From: Billgrantia gudaonensis
Lineage (GTDB): Bacteria > Pseudomonadota > Gammaproteobacteria > Pseudomonadales > Halomonadaceae
DNA: 64,000 nucleotides
Assembly: GCF_900100195.1 (NCBI RefSeq)
Contig: NZ_FNES01000017.1
Location: 1-64,000 of the forward strand
Direction of reading: 5' to 3'
Each line of letters opens with the position of its first letter. Within the stretch, counting starts at the first letter, position 1. Below the pieces are notes generated by a model that saw only the letters and a program-made list of their open reading frames with translations, was not told where the DNA came from and made no database searches. Position numbers and translations under genes: made by a program. Shown here one piece after another: positions 16,721 through 25,657 of this stretch.

Positions 16721-18853
16721 ATGACTGATCGTAAGATCCGGACTGGTGCCTCACGGACACGTTGGCAGCGCACCACCACCACCCTGGTGTGCTGCACACC
16801 GCTGGTCGCCTTACCCATTAGCGGGAACGCCCAAGAGACAGGCAGCAGCCAGGACGACGAGCAGGAGGCGTATCGCCTCACGCCCATCATCGTCAACGCC
16901 CGGGCAATCGCCGATGACAACGCGAACACGATCATGGCCAGGGAGCTTTGGATGGGCGGCAAGGTCGCGACCAGCATCCAGGACACCCCCGCTTCCGTCT
17001 CGGTCATCACCGAAAAAGAAATCGAGCAACGCGACGCCGATAACACCGAGGAGGTCCTGCAATATACGCCCGGCATCCTCACCGGCTACTGGGGGACCGA
17101 CAACCGCAACGATTACTACAAGATTCGCGGCTTCGACGCCACGACCTACCGCGACGGGATGACGCTCGGTTCGATGCGCGGCGTACGCGAGGAACCTTAC
17201 GCCTACGAACGCGTCGAGGTACTGCGAGGTGCCAACTCCACCCTGTTCGGCCCGGCGGACCCCGGTGGCTCGATCAACTTCGTGAGCAAACGGCCAAAAT
17301 TCGAACGCTTTGGCGAAGGCTACCTGGGCTATGGCTCCTTCGATCACAAGGAGGCCGGTATCGATGTGGGAGATACGCTGGATGCCGACAAGACGCTGGC
17401 CTATCGCCTCACCGGCAAAATCCAGGACAGCGACCGCGAATACGATCACTCCAAGAACGACAAGCAGTTCTTCATGGGCGGCCTGACCTGGGAACCGACG
17501 GCGTACACCACCGCAACTGTCATCGTCGACTATCTGCAGCGTGACAACACGCCCAACAGCGGCGGCTATCCGTTCGACAGGGAATATGACCGCAGCAACT
17601 TCTTTGGCGAACCGGATTACAACTTTCACGATGTCGATCGGTCCAGTATTACCGGGATGCTCACCCATGATTTCGCTAACGGGCTGACCCTGCGCGGCAA
17701 CCTGCGCTACAGCGATCTGACCGACGACTACGGTTACGTCTACATCACTGACAATCCGGCACGAACCGGCACGCTGGTCGACCGTGGCTATATTGGAAGA
17801 GATAGAGAAGCTCAGGAGTTGATCGGCAACGCCATCCTGCAATACGACACCAGCGTTGGCCCGGTCGATAGCAGTACGCTGGGCGGGGTCGAGTATCGCG
17901 ATGAATCCAGCAAAACCACGTCCGTTTACGCCCCGGGAGATCCGATCGATGTCTCGAACCCCGTATATCAAGGCGCCCCGAGCAGCCTGACCCCCTATAG
18001 CGCCAATGACCAGGACAACAGGACTCGGTCGATTTTCCTGACGCAGAACCTGTCCTTTTATGACCATGTCATCGTCACCGCGGGCGTTCGCAATGACTCA
18101 ATGGATCTTTCCAGCACGGACCTCGCGGGAACCACCTCGTCCGACGACGTCTCGGAAACCTCGTACCGGGGCGCATTGACCTACAAAATCACTGACGAGG
18201 TTTCCACCTATTACAGCTATGTGGAATCGATCGCGCCTCCGACCATCGGCGTCAAACCCGAGCGCGGCAAGCAGCATGAGCTTGGCGTGAAATATGCGCC
18301 CATTGGTATGAACGCGCTGTTCTCGGCTGCCGTTTATGAACTGAACAAGGACAACGTGGGCATCGCGGTGGTACAGGGTGACGGCACCATCGAACAGGAA
18401 ACCGTCGGCGAATCCCGCGTGCGCGGCTTCGATCTGGCAGCCAAGGCCGAACTGACCGACAACCTGAGCCTGACCGGCGGCTATTCGTATATGGACCAGG
18501 AGGTGATTCGCGGCACGCTGAGCGATGGTACGTCAATCGAAGGGAACCAGTTCGCTACGGCACCGAAGCAAACCATTTCGCTGTGGACGCATTATACCCT
18601 GCCGGATACGGGCATGAGTCTCGGTCTGGGTGCCCGCTATGTCGATTCCTATTATTTTGATGCCGCCAACACCTCCAAAAGCGAGTCGGCAACGCTCTTC
18701 GATGCCTCCTTCGGTTACCAAGTCGTCAAGAATACCGACCTGACCGTCAACGTCAGCAACCTGCTCGACAAGCAGTACGTGGTCAACTCCGGCACGGCGG
18801 ATTTCTATAATCAGGGCCGAGAAATCAAGGCAAAGCTTAGCTACCGTTGGTGA
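16721..18853 (+). CDS. TonB-dependent ferric-siderophore receptor
   Basis: An outer-membrane gated channel of about 710 residues. It has a cleavable signal peptide ending near SGNAQE, a TonB-box-like LTPIIVNA, a plug domain (DTPASVSVITEKEIEQR, VLQYTPGI, then VEVLRGANSTLFGPADPGGSIN split as key plug motifs R-G and P-x-G-S), and a 22-strand barrel ending in the terminal aromatic of LSYRW. The pattern matches FhuA/FoxA/FpvA-type siderophore receptors; the ligand cannot be told. The ATG at 16721 has GGGG 9 nt upstream and is preferred over 16712. A Fur box lies upstream. No transport or synthesis genes flank it. The gene looks lower in GC than its neighbours and sits between copies of the tRNA-Pro 3' end, suggesting acquisition. 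Confidence 0.93.
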   Translation: MTDRKIRTGASRTRWQRTTTTLVCCTPLVALPISGNAQETGSSQDDEQEAYRLTPIIVNARAIADDNANTIMARELWMGGKVATSIQDTPASVSVITEKEIEQRDADNTEEVLQYTPGILTGYWGTDNRNDYYKIRGFDATTYRDGMTLGSMRGVREEPYAYERVEVLRGANSTLFGPADPGGSINFVSKRPKFERFGEGYLGYGSFDHKEAGIDVGDTLDADKTLAYRLTGKIQDSDREYDHSKNDKQFFMGGLTWEPTAYTTATVIVDYLQRDNTPNSGGYPFDREYDRSNFFGEPDYNFHDVDRSSITGMLTHDFANGLTLRGNLRYSDLTDDYGYVYITDNPARTGTLVDRGYIGRDREAQELIGNAILQYDTSVGPVDSSTLGGVEYRDESSKTTSVYAPGDPIDVSNPVYQGAPSSLTPYSANDQDNRTRSIFLTQNLSFYDHVIVTAGVRNDSMDLSSTDLAGTTSSDDVSETSYRGALTYKITDEVSTYYSYVESIAPPTIGVKPERGKQHELGVKYAPIGMNALFSAAVYELNKDNVGIAVVQGDGTIEQETVGESRVRGFDLAAKAELTDNLSLTGGYSYMDQEVIRGTLSDGTSIEGNQFATAPKQTISLWTHYTLPDTGMSLGLGARYVDSYYFDAANTSKSESATLFDASFGYQVVKNTDLTVNVSNLLDKQYVVNSGTADFYNQGREIKAKLSYRW

Positions 18854-18940
18854 ACGAACGCTTCCCTCAGGACTGGCTGCCTGCAAGCCCAGCTCTCGGA
18901 CGGCGGCACTGATGCCGATACGGCCTGAACTCCGGCTGGA

Positions 18941-18993
18941 AGGCTCGAACCCGCTACTGTGCCTCACGCGGGGTGGCGGCTTTGCGTGGTCGG
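18941..18993 (+). repeat. Direct repeat copy 2 (degenerate tRNA-Pro 3' end plus terminator arm)
   Basis: AGGCTCGAACCCGCTACT (18941-18958) resembles the tRNA-Pro T-arm/acceptor sequence, and GGGTGGCGG-CTTTGCGTGGTCGG (18971-18993) resembles the terminator tail after the tRNA. The order and orientation are the same as in copy 1, with an internal deletion of about 32 nt. The second block lies inside the 3' end of the minus-strand GGDEF-EAL gene. Confidence 0.65.
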
Positions 18994-20664
18994 GCCGGGA
19001 CTCTCCGCGGGGCCCATGAAACCGCTGACATTGAGCTCGTCGGCCGGCACGGGCTTGGCGAAATAGTAGCCCTGATAGGCATGGCAACGCTGCGCCGCCA
19101 GGTAGCGCCAATGCTCCCGGGTTTCGACGCCCTCGGCGATGATCTGCAGGTCGAGTGCCAAGCCCATGGCGATGATGGTCTCGACGATCACCCTATCGTC
19201 CGGATCCTCGTGCAGGTCGCGCACGAAGGACTGGTCGATCTTGATCTGATCCAGAGGCAGCCGCTTGAGGTACTGCAACGATGAGTAACCGGTGCCGAAA
19301 TCATCCAAGGCAAAACGCAGCCCCAATTCCTTGAGGTGGTGCATACGCTGAATGGTCTCCTCGACGTGACCGATCACGGCACTCTCGGTCAACTCCAGCT
19401 TGAGACGACGAGGATCGGCGCCGGTGTGCGCCAGGATATTGGCGACCCGCTCGACGAAATCCGGCTGTTGGAACTGACGTGCGCTGACGTTGACGGCCAG
19501 CGTCAACCCGGCGGTAAGCGGCGATCGTTGCCAGAGGACCAGCTGACGGCAAGCGGCTTCCAGCACCCAGTGGCCGATCGGCACGATCAATCCCGTTTCC
19601 TCGGCGAGCGGAATGAAGTCGCCCGGCGATACCCGCCCCCGCTCCGGGCTGTTCCAACGCAGCAGCGCTTCGGCACCGATCGGCTTCCCACCGACATCGA
19701 CCTGGAGCTGATAGAACAGACACAACTGCTGGCGCTCGATGGCCAGACGCAGCCCCTGCTCCAATGCCGTTCGCGCCTCGATCACGGCCTGCACTCGCGG
19801 ATCGTAGAAGCAGGCCGCATCGCGCCCTTCCTGCTTGGCGCGCAGCACTGCCGCATCGGCATGGCGAAATAGCGTCTCCGCATCGCTATCGCCATCCGGA
19901 AAGATCACGATGCCCTGACTTGCACTGATGAAGTGGCGCTGCCCCTCGATCTCGAAGGGAGCACCGAAAGTCTCAGCCAACCGTATGGCCAGGCTCTCGA
20001 CACGGTCCGCGACGGTCATGTGCTTCTCGCCCAGCGCACCCACGACCACGGCGAACTCATCACCGCCCAGGCGACCCAGGATCGCGACATCGTCCAGCAA
20101 CCGTTGCAACCGCTCGCTCACCTTGCGCAACAGCTGATCTCCCACACCGTATCCCCCGCTGTCGTTGATACGCTGAAAATGATCAAGATCCAGCAAGATC
20201 AATGCCCCGAGGGTGCCGTTGCGACGACTGAGCTCCAGCGAATGCGCCAAGTGTTCGCTCATCAGCCGCCAGTTGGGGAGGTCGGTGAGCGTGTCATAAT
20301 AAGCCAGGCGGTGAACCTCACGCTCGGCACAGCGCCGCCGGCACTCCGCTTCGCGCCAGCGCAGCAATGCCGAAGCCAGCCGGCCTGTCGGCCCACGAGC
20401 CCTGCCGGCCAGTGCCTCTACGGGCGTCAGAGCAGTCAGATCGGAAGCCGGGGCTGCCAGAGCGAGGATGGCATCGCCGATGACCATCAGCTGACGATGC
20501 AGCCGAAAGGCCATCAGGCTGGCAATCAGCAACAGCACCGCCAGGCCCGCGCCCACCATCCAGGCCGGCAGCTGCCAGACACCGATGCCGAACAGCGTAG
20601 CCGACGCCAGCAACAGCAACATCGGCAACAACAGCAGCAAGCGCAGTCGAAGGGAGTCGTTCAT
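18964..20664 (-). CDS. Membrane GGDEF-EAL c-di-GMP protein
   Basis: A protein of about 566 residues starting MNDSLRLRLLLLLPMLLLL. It has two N-terminal membrane helices, a short linker, a GGDEF domain with intact [11 protein letters not shown], and an EAL domain with [30 protein letters not shown] and IAEGVET. All signature residues are present, so it could make and/or degrade c-di-GMP. The GGDEF half lacks an RxxD inhibitory site five residues upstream. In such hybrids the EAL activity often dominates (family knowledge). The frame opens further upstream to 20829 but without conserved sequence. The last residues are encoded by the second tRNA-derived repeat, so the C-terminal tail may be an acquired extension. 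Confidence 0.9.
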   Translation of the reverse strand: MNDSLRLRLLLLLPMLLLLASATLFGIGVWQLPAWMVGAGLAVLLLIASLMAFRLHRQLMVIGDAILALAAPASDLTALTPVEALAGRARGPTGRLASALLRWREAECRRRCAEREVHRLAYYDTLTDLPNWRLMSEHLAHSLELSRRNGTLGALILLDLDHFQRINDSGGYGVGDQLLRKVSERLQRLLDDVAILGRLGGDEFAVVVGALGEKHMTVADRVESLAIRLAETFGAPFEIEGQRHFISASQGIVIFPDGDSDAETLFRHADAAVLRAKQEGRDAACFYDPRVQAVIEARTALEQGLRLAIERQQLCLFYQLQVDVGGKPIGAEALLRWNSPERGRVSPGDFIPLAEETGLIVPIGHWVLEAACRQLVLWQRSPLTAGLTLAVNVSARQFQQPDFVERVANILAHTGADPRRLKLELTESAVIGHVEETIQRMHHLKELGLRFALDDFGTGYSSLQYLKRLPLDQIKIDQSFVRDLHEDPDDRVIVETIIAMGLALDLQIIAEGVETREHWRYLAAQRCHAYQGYYFAKPVPADELNVSGFMGPAESPGPTTQSRHPA

Positions 20665-20945
20665 TTTCTCGAGGTCTCTTGTCTCGCAGGCGGCTACATT
20701 GCCCGGTTCCCATGGTGAACCAGCCTGCTTCTGACTCCATATCTTAGGCGGCATATCATTTTTGTACAATTTATTGGCACAAATTGCGGCCATAAGTACA
20801 ACTTTTGTAAAGCTACATGCTAGCTCCATGTCGGGTACCCAGACACGGGCAAAGGGGGTATGCTCTAGGGCGTATCACCTTTCATCATCCCCCTTCGCTC
20901 AAGCTACTTGCCTGACCGGCTTGCTTCAGGACAAGGAGAGTGCTC
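20665..20945. other. AT-rich divergent promoter region of two c-di-GMP genes
   Basis: 281 nt between the minus-strand GGDEF-EAL gene and the plus-strand PAS-GGDEF gene. The centre (about 20755-20815) is clearly AT-rich, contains TTGTACAA at 20762-20769 and AAGTACAA, and probably carries both promoters. I can see no small gene and no clear hairpin. Confidence 0.4.
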
Positions 20946-22280
20946 GTGGCGTCCAACGGGCTCGACACCGCTCCCGGCAACGACTTCCGCCCCCCTCGGG
21001 CATTCCGCGACATCCATGCCAATGCCGATCTCGACACCCTGCGCGAGAAGTTCTATCAACTCTATATCGCCGTGGAGCAGAGTCCGGCGGCCACCGCCAT
21101 CACCGACACCGAAGGCCGCATCGAGTACGTGAACCAGCGCTTCCTCGACGTCACCGGCTTCAGCCGCGAAGAGCTGCTCGGCAAGACACCGGCCATGATC
21201 CAGTCGGGCATGACGCCAGAGGACGTCTACCGCGACATGTGGCAGACCCTGCGTAGTGGTCGGGTGTGGAAGGGCGAACTGCAGAACCGCAAGAAGAACG
21301 GTGAGCTGTACTGGGAGTCGGAAGTCATCACCCCCGTACGCGACGACCGGGGGCGAGTGGTCAACTTCGTAGCCGTGAAGGAAGACATCACCGAGCGCAA
21401 GCGCCAGGAAGACGAGCTCAAGGTCATGGCCAGCGTGTTCGAGACGGGGCAGGCGACACTGATCACCGATCCGGACATGTGCATCGAAAAGGTCAACCAG
21501 GCCTTCACCGACATCACCGGCTACCGCGCCGAGGAAGTGATCGGCCAAACGCCGCGGCTATTCAAATCGGGCGTGCACGACCAGGCTTTCTACGCCCGGC
21601 TGTGGGATGCGGTGCTGGAGACCGGGCACTGGCAGGGCGAAATCTGGAACCGCAATAAGTACGGCGACATCTATCCTCTGTGGCAGTCCATCACCGCGGT
21701 ACGCGATGAAGCTGGCGACATTCGCCACTTCATCGCCGTGTTTCACAGCATCGCCGAGCGCAAGCAGATGGAGATCGAGCTGGAGCGCCAGGCCACTCGC
21801 GATCACCTCACCGGCGCCCACAATCGCCGTGCCTTCGATCGGGCCATTCGCCAGGCGATCCGTCAGGCGGAACACAGCGGCGACGGCTTCTCGCTGCTGC
21901 TGTTCGACATCGACCACTTCAAGGCGGTCAACGACAGCTACGGACACGACGCTGGCGACGCCATCCTCAAGCGCCTGGCGACTCGCGCCGGCGAAGGGCT
22001 GCGCAGTACCGACCTGCTCGCCCGCTGGGGCGGCGAGGAGTTCGCCATCCTGCTGCTCGACACGCCGCTCAAGGGAGCCACCACCTTCGCCGAAAGGCTT
22101 CGCGAGCAGGTCGCCATGTCACGCTTCGAGGGGCTGGCCATCACCATCAGCCTGGGCATCACCGAGTATCGGCCCGGCGACGACCTGGACAGCCTGCTCG
22201 CCAGGGCCGACGACGCCCTCTACCGCGCCAAGCGCAGCGGCCGCAATACGGCCGCGGTCGCCACCGGCCAGCAGGACTGA
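20946..22280 (+). CDS. PAS-PAS-GGDEF diguanylate cyclase
   Basis: A soluble protein of about 444 residues with two PAS domains (about 25-130 and 148-255). Each ends in a PAC-type motif (FVAVKEDITERKRQE and FIAVFHSIAERKQME). A GGDEF domain follows, carrying the active-site WGGEEFAIL. An RxxD product-inhibition site (RSTD) lies exactly five residues before GGEEF, so this should be an active, feedback-inhibited cyclase. I choose the GTG at 20946 because AAGGAG lies 6 nt upstream; another GTG at 20940 has no room for a ribosome site. No membrane helix is seen. The first PAS domain (SPAATAITDTEGRIEYVN) resembles redox or ligand sensors, but the signal is unknown. Confidence 0.93.
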   Translation: MASNGLDTAPGNDFRPPRAFRDIHANADLDTLREKFYQLYIAVEQSPAATAITDTEGRIEYVNQRFLDVTGFSREELLGKTPAMIQSGMTPEDVYRDMWQTLRSGRVWKGELQNRKKNGELYWESEVITPVRDDRGRVVNFVAVKEDITERKRQEDELKVMASVFETGQATLITDPDMCIEKVNQAFTDITGYRAEEVIGQTPRLFKSGVHDQAFYARLWDAVLETGHWQGEIWNRNKYGDIYPLWQSITAVRDEAGDIRHFIAVFHSIAERKQMEIELERQATRDHLTGAHNRRAFDRAIRQAIRQAEHSGDGFSLLLFDIDHFKAVNDSYGHDAGDAILKRLATRAGEGLRSTDLLARWGGEEFAILLLDTPLKGATTFAERLREQVAMSRFEGLAITISLGITEYRPGDDLDSLLARADDALYRAKRSGRNTAAVATGQQD

Positions 22281-22290
22281 CCCAGCGCCA

Positions 22291-22740
22291 TCAGGTCACC
22301 GTGATCACCGTACAGGGGGCCGCATGCGACACCTTGTGCGAGACGCTGCCCAGCAGCATGCCCTGCAGGTTACTCATGCCACGGCTGCCCATGACGATGG
22401 TGTCGACACCGAGGGCCTCGGCTTCGGCGAGTATGACCTCGTTGGGCCTGCCCTCACGAACGTGTTCCTCGACGACGACCCCATCGAGGCTCACCGACCC
22501 ACGCGCATGGGCAAGGACCCCTTCGGCGTCACGGCGCATGCGCTCGGCCAACTGCGCTCGGCGCTCTTCCGTGAAGGGCACCCCCGGGGCACCGGCTAGA
22601 ATGCCGATGTCATCGGGGTATTCGCTGACATGCAGCAGATGAAGGGTGGCCGAAGCGCTGCGCGCCAGCTGCGCGGCCACCGCCAGGGCCTTCTCGGCAT
22701 GCGCTGACCCATCGAGGGGAACCAGTATGGCATGTGTCAT
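22291..22740 (-). CDS. Universal stress protein, UspA family
   Basis: A single-domain Usp of 149 residues starting MTHAILVPLDGSAHAEKALAVA. The ATP-binding signature G-2x-G-9x-G-S is present as GSRGMSNLQGMLLGSVS, followed by VSHAAPCTVITV. This makes it an ATP-binding Usp rather than a UspA-type that lacks the motif. It converges on the PAS-GGDEF gene with only 10 nt between stops. Usp proteins help survival under starvation and oxidative stress; no specific partner is evident here. Confidence 0.93.
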   Translation of the reverse strand: MTHAILVPLDGSAHAEKALAVAAQLARSASATLHLLHVSEYPDDIGILAGAPGVPFTEERRAQLAERMRRDAEGVLAHARGSVSLDGVVVEEHVREGRPNEVILAEAEALGVDTIVMGSRGMSNLQGMLLGSVSHKVSHAAPCTVITVT

Positions 22741-22834
22741 CGGCAATCCTGCCCTTCCGTGCATGATCATGAAGATGCGTAACCCAGGCTGCTTCTCTCC
22801 AGATTAGACGCAACGGGGCAGACTCACCATGGCA

Positions 22835-24337
22835 TCACGACGCGGCCCAGCCAAAGCCCAGCACCGGCATCACCAGCGCGAACACCACCAGGGTGATCAG
22901 GAGGACGCCCACCAAGCTCACCAACGCCCCGGCCCGCACCATATCGATCACGCGAAGCTTGCCACTGGCGAACACCACGGCGTTGGGCGGAGTAGCCACC
23001 GGCAGCATGAAGGCACAACTGGCTGCCATGGCGACCGGCACCGCGAGCAGCAAGGGGCTCGCCTCCAGGCTCACCGTCAGCGAAGCCGTCAGTGGCAGAA
23101 TGGCAGCCGCCGTGGCGGTGTTGCTGGTCACGTGGCTCATCAGCATCACGACCGTCGCCACCAGAGCGACCAGGCTCCACGTCGGCCAACTGCCGAAGGT
23201 GGCGAGCCCTTCGGCCACCGCGGCGGCCAGGCCGCTCGACTCGATGGCACTGCCCAGGCTGAGCCCTCCGCCCACCAGTACCAGAACCCCCCAGGGCAGG
23301 TGGCGAGCGCTTTCCCAGTCGAGCAGGAACTGACGCTCGCGCCATCGGGCCGGCACCGCAAACAGCAGCACCGCGGCGATCATGGCGATCCCCGCATCGC
23401 TGAGCTCGATGCCGGGCAGCCACACCTGCAACAGGGGGCGGGTGACCCAGGCCAAGGCCACCAGAACGAAGATCGCGGCCACCCGACGTTCGGGGCCATG
23501 CATGCGTCCCAGGTCGGCAGCCTGCTCCTCGATCAGCGCCGCCACGCCGGGCAGAGGCTCGCGCGGTAGCGGGTAGACGAGACGGGTGAGCAACCACCAG
23601 GCCAGCACGAGCAGTACCAGTGCGGGCGGCACCGCGAACAACATCCACTGGGCGAAGCCGATCTCGATGCCGTAGCTCTCGGCCATGAAACCGGCCAGAA
23701 GGGCATTGGGAGGCGTGCCGATCAGCGTGCCCATACCACCGATATTGGCCGCCAGAGCGATCCCCAGCAGCAGCGTCAACGCCATGTGCCGGCTCGCCCC
23801 CACACCGCCCTGTCGCTCCAGCAGCCCCAGCACTGAAAGACCGATGGGCACCATCAAGGCGGCCGTGGCAGTGTTGCTCACCCACATGCTGAGGCCGGCG
23901 GTGGCCAGCATGAACCCGCCCACCAGCTGATGGGGACGATGTCCGGCCAAACGCAGCACCAGCATGGCGATGCGTCGATGCAGGCTCCAGCGCTGGATGG
24001 CCTCGGCCAGCAGAAAACCGCCCAGGAACAGAAACAGCAGCGGATTGGCATAGGGCGCCGCCACCTCGGCAATGGGCGCCACACCCAGCAGTGGCAGCAG
24101 CGCCACGGGAAGCAGCGCGGTGACCGCGATGGGCACCGGCTCGGCCACCCACCAGACCGCCATCCAGGCGGTCAGTGCGACCACCTGCCAAGCCGTCGCG
24201 GGCACCCCCTCCGGTGCCGGCAGGCCGACCAGCGCCAAAGCCATCAGCGGGCCGCCCAACAACCCGATCGCCAGCCAGGCGCGCTGACGTCGCGCCGTGC
24301 GTGCCGCCTCGGCCTGCTCCTGTGGCGGTTCGTCCAT
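22835..24337 (-). CDS. SLC13/DASS-family sodium:dicarboxylate symporter
   Basis: A 500-residue inner-membrane transporter with about 11 hydrophobic segments and the two SNT signature motifs (MWVSNTATAAL and HVTSNTATAAA) that bind sodium and carboxylate in VcINDY-type transporters. GTPPNALLAGF and ATPPNAVVFASG follow each SNT motif, the duplicated pattern of the family. Substrates are usually succinate, malate, citrate or sulfate; which one cannot be told. It lies 45 nt downstream of a small membrane-protein gene on the same strand. A long alternative frame over this gene is an artefact of high GC. Confidence 0.92.
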   Translation of the reverse strand: MDEPPQEQAEAARTARRQRAWLAIGLLGGPLMALALVGLPAPEGVPATAWQVVALTAWMAVWWVAEPVPIAVTALLPVALLPLLGVAPIAEVAAPYANPLLFLFLGGFLLAEAIQRWSLHRRIAMLVLRLAGHRPHQLVGGFMLATAGLSMWVSNTATAALMVPIGLSVLGLLERQGGVGASRHMALTLLLGIALAANIGGMGTLIGTPPNALLAGFMAESYGIEIGFAQWMLFAVPPALVLLVLAWWLLTRLVYPLPREPLPGVAALIEEQAADLGRMHGPERRVAAIFVLVALAWVTRPLLQVWLPGIELSDAGIAMIAAVLLFAVPARWRERQFLLDWESARHLPWGVLVLVGGGLSLGSAIESSGLAAAVAEGLATFGSWPTWSLVALVATVVMLMSHVTSNTATAAAILPLTASLTVSLEASPLLLAVPVAMAASCAFMLPVATPPNAVVFASGKLRVIDMVRAGALVSLVGVLLITLVVFALVMPVLGFGWAAS

Positions 24338-24382
24338 CGCCTCTCTCCTGTATGCCGATATCGCTGGCGCAACGCGCGCGAC

Positions 24383-24628
24383 TCAAGACGCCTCGTCGTC
24401 GTCCAGGGCAGCCAGGCGACGATCCCGCGATTTGCGCGCCCGGTTGCGCCGATACAGGCGTACCAGAGCGATGCTCAGCGCACACAGCAGCATGGCGGCC
24501 AGCGTCCAGCCCTGCCAGGGCCGAGCGGCATCGCCCATCAGCGTCTCCAGGGTGATGATCAGGATGAAACCGCAGGCCTGACTGGCAATCGCCAGGGCAC
24601 GCAGAGTATCGAAAGCTTGCTTGGCCAT
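24383..24628 (-). CDS. Small membrane protein of unknown function
   Basis: An 81-residue protein with two hydrophobic segments (about 10-30 and 38-58) and a very basic then acidic tail (RLYRRNRARKSRDRR...LDDDEAS). I do not recognise the family. It immediately precedes the DASS transporter on the same strand, so it may be cotranscribed with it. It is divergent from the Lgt-like/thioredoxin fusion. The codon pattern and the good ATG context suggest it is real. Confidence 0.6.
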   Translation of the reverse strand: MAKQAFDTLRALAIASQACGFILIITLETLMGDAARPWQGWTLAAMLLCALSIALVRLYRRNRARKSRDRRLAALDDDEAS

Positions 24629-24749
24629 GAAGGCTCCTGCCAGGTGACATGCCCCGCCACGAACAGTAGGCTTGGCCAGACGTCGTGACGCAAGTCCGTG
24701 ATTCTACCCGGTCCCGCCGCCCGCGCCGACCCATGACGGAGCCCCACCC

Positions 24750-25550
24750 ATGGATGCGTTCGCTCTTGGCCCCGTACTGATTTCCGTGCCGCGCCTGTAT
24801 GCGCTGGCCTGCGCTGCGCTGCTGCTAGCTGCTGCCTGGCTGCTGCTGGGCCTCTCGCCGGGTGCACGGGCACGCTGGTTCAACGGCCTGCTCCTGACCT
24901 GGCTGGTGGGAGCGCGGCTGGGCCACGTGGCGCTCAACCTGGATGCCTACGCTGCCGCACCGCTGGATGTCCTCAAGCTGTGGCAGCCCGGCTACCACGG
25001 CCTGTGGGGACTGCTCGCGGCCCTCGTCTGGACCGGCTGGGCCCTGCGCGACCACCTGCTGCGCCTGATCGGCGCCATGGCGCTGACGCTGGGCGCCTCG
25101 GTGCTGTGGCTGGTGCTCGTCACTCTGGCTCCGCTGGGCAGCGACGCCAGCCTGCGCGAACTGCCCGACCTCACCCTGGAGAACCTCGAGGGAGAAGCGG
25201 TCGAACTGAGTTCGCTGGCCGGCGAGCCCGTGGTGCTCAACCTCTGGGCCACCTGGTGCCCGCCCTGCCTGCGCGAACTGCCCCTGCTCGCCGAAGCCGA
25301 CCGACGCGACGACGTCACCGTGGTGGTGGCCAACCAGGGCGAGGAGCTGCTCCAGGTGGCCCGCTACCTGGACGAACAAGCGCTGGACTTCCGCTACCCG
25401 CTGCTCGACCCCAACCAGGAGCTGATGGTGCTCAGCGAATCGCCGGGGCTACCCACTACCCTGTTCTTCGATGCCGAGGGTCGTGTGGCCGAGCGCCACG
25501 TTGGCGAACTGACTCGCGCTCAGCTCGATGCCTGGCTCGATCACGACTGA
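24750..25550 (+). CDS. Lgt-like membrane domain fused to TlpA-type thioredoxin
   Basis: The N-terminal 125 residues resemble the first half of prolipoprotein diacylglyceryl transferase: FALGPVLISVPRLYAL, then VGARLGHVALNLDAY, PLDVLKLWQPGYHG and further membrane helices (compare GGRIGYVLFYN and SFHGG in Lgt). The Lgt signature GRLGNFINGE and everything after it are missing, so transferase activity is unlikely. From about residue 135 a TlpA/ResA-type thioredoxin domain follows, with WATWCPPC (Cys170, Cys173) and the cis-Pro loop GLPTTLF. The domain would face the periplasm and should act as a thiol-disulfide reductase. The fusion has 266 residues. It is a single gene, divergent from the small membrane protein and 108 nt before rapA. 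Confidence 0.85.
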   Translation: MDAFALGPVLISVPRLYALACAALLLAAAWLLLGLSPGARARWFNGLLLTWLVGARLGHVALNLDAYAAAPLDVLKLWQPGYHGLWGLLAALVWTGWALRDHLLRLIGAMALTLGASVLWLVLVTLAPLGSDASLRELPDLTLENLEGEAVELSSLAGEPVVLNLWATWCPPCLRELPLLAEADRRDDVTVVVANQGEELLQVARYLDEQALDFRYPLLDPNQELMVLSESPGLPTTLFFDAEGRVAERHVGELTRAQLDAWLDHD

Positions 25551-25657
25551 CATCCCCTTAAGCCGTGCGGGGCTTTCAGGTAGAATCCTCCGCCCCATGG
25601 CCGCCAGCCCCGCGATGGCGGTTCGCGCACCGTGACATCCGTATCCTTCGAGGCAGC

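Noticed and set aside
20762..20800. Possible LitR-type operator (TTGTACAA, AAGTACAA) between the c-di-GMP genes
   Set aside because: Neither N12 nor 11-bp phasing is met, so it is kept only as a remark; AT-rich promoters contain such words by chance.
22824..24734. 636-codon minus-strand frame over the DASS transporter in another phase
   Set aside because: The +1-shifted product is Gly/Arg-rich and lacks membrane helices, whereas the other frame gives a full SLC13 protein with both SNT motifs.
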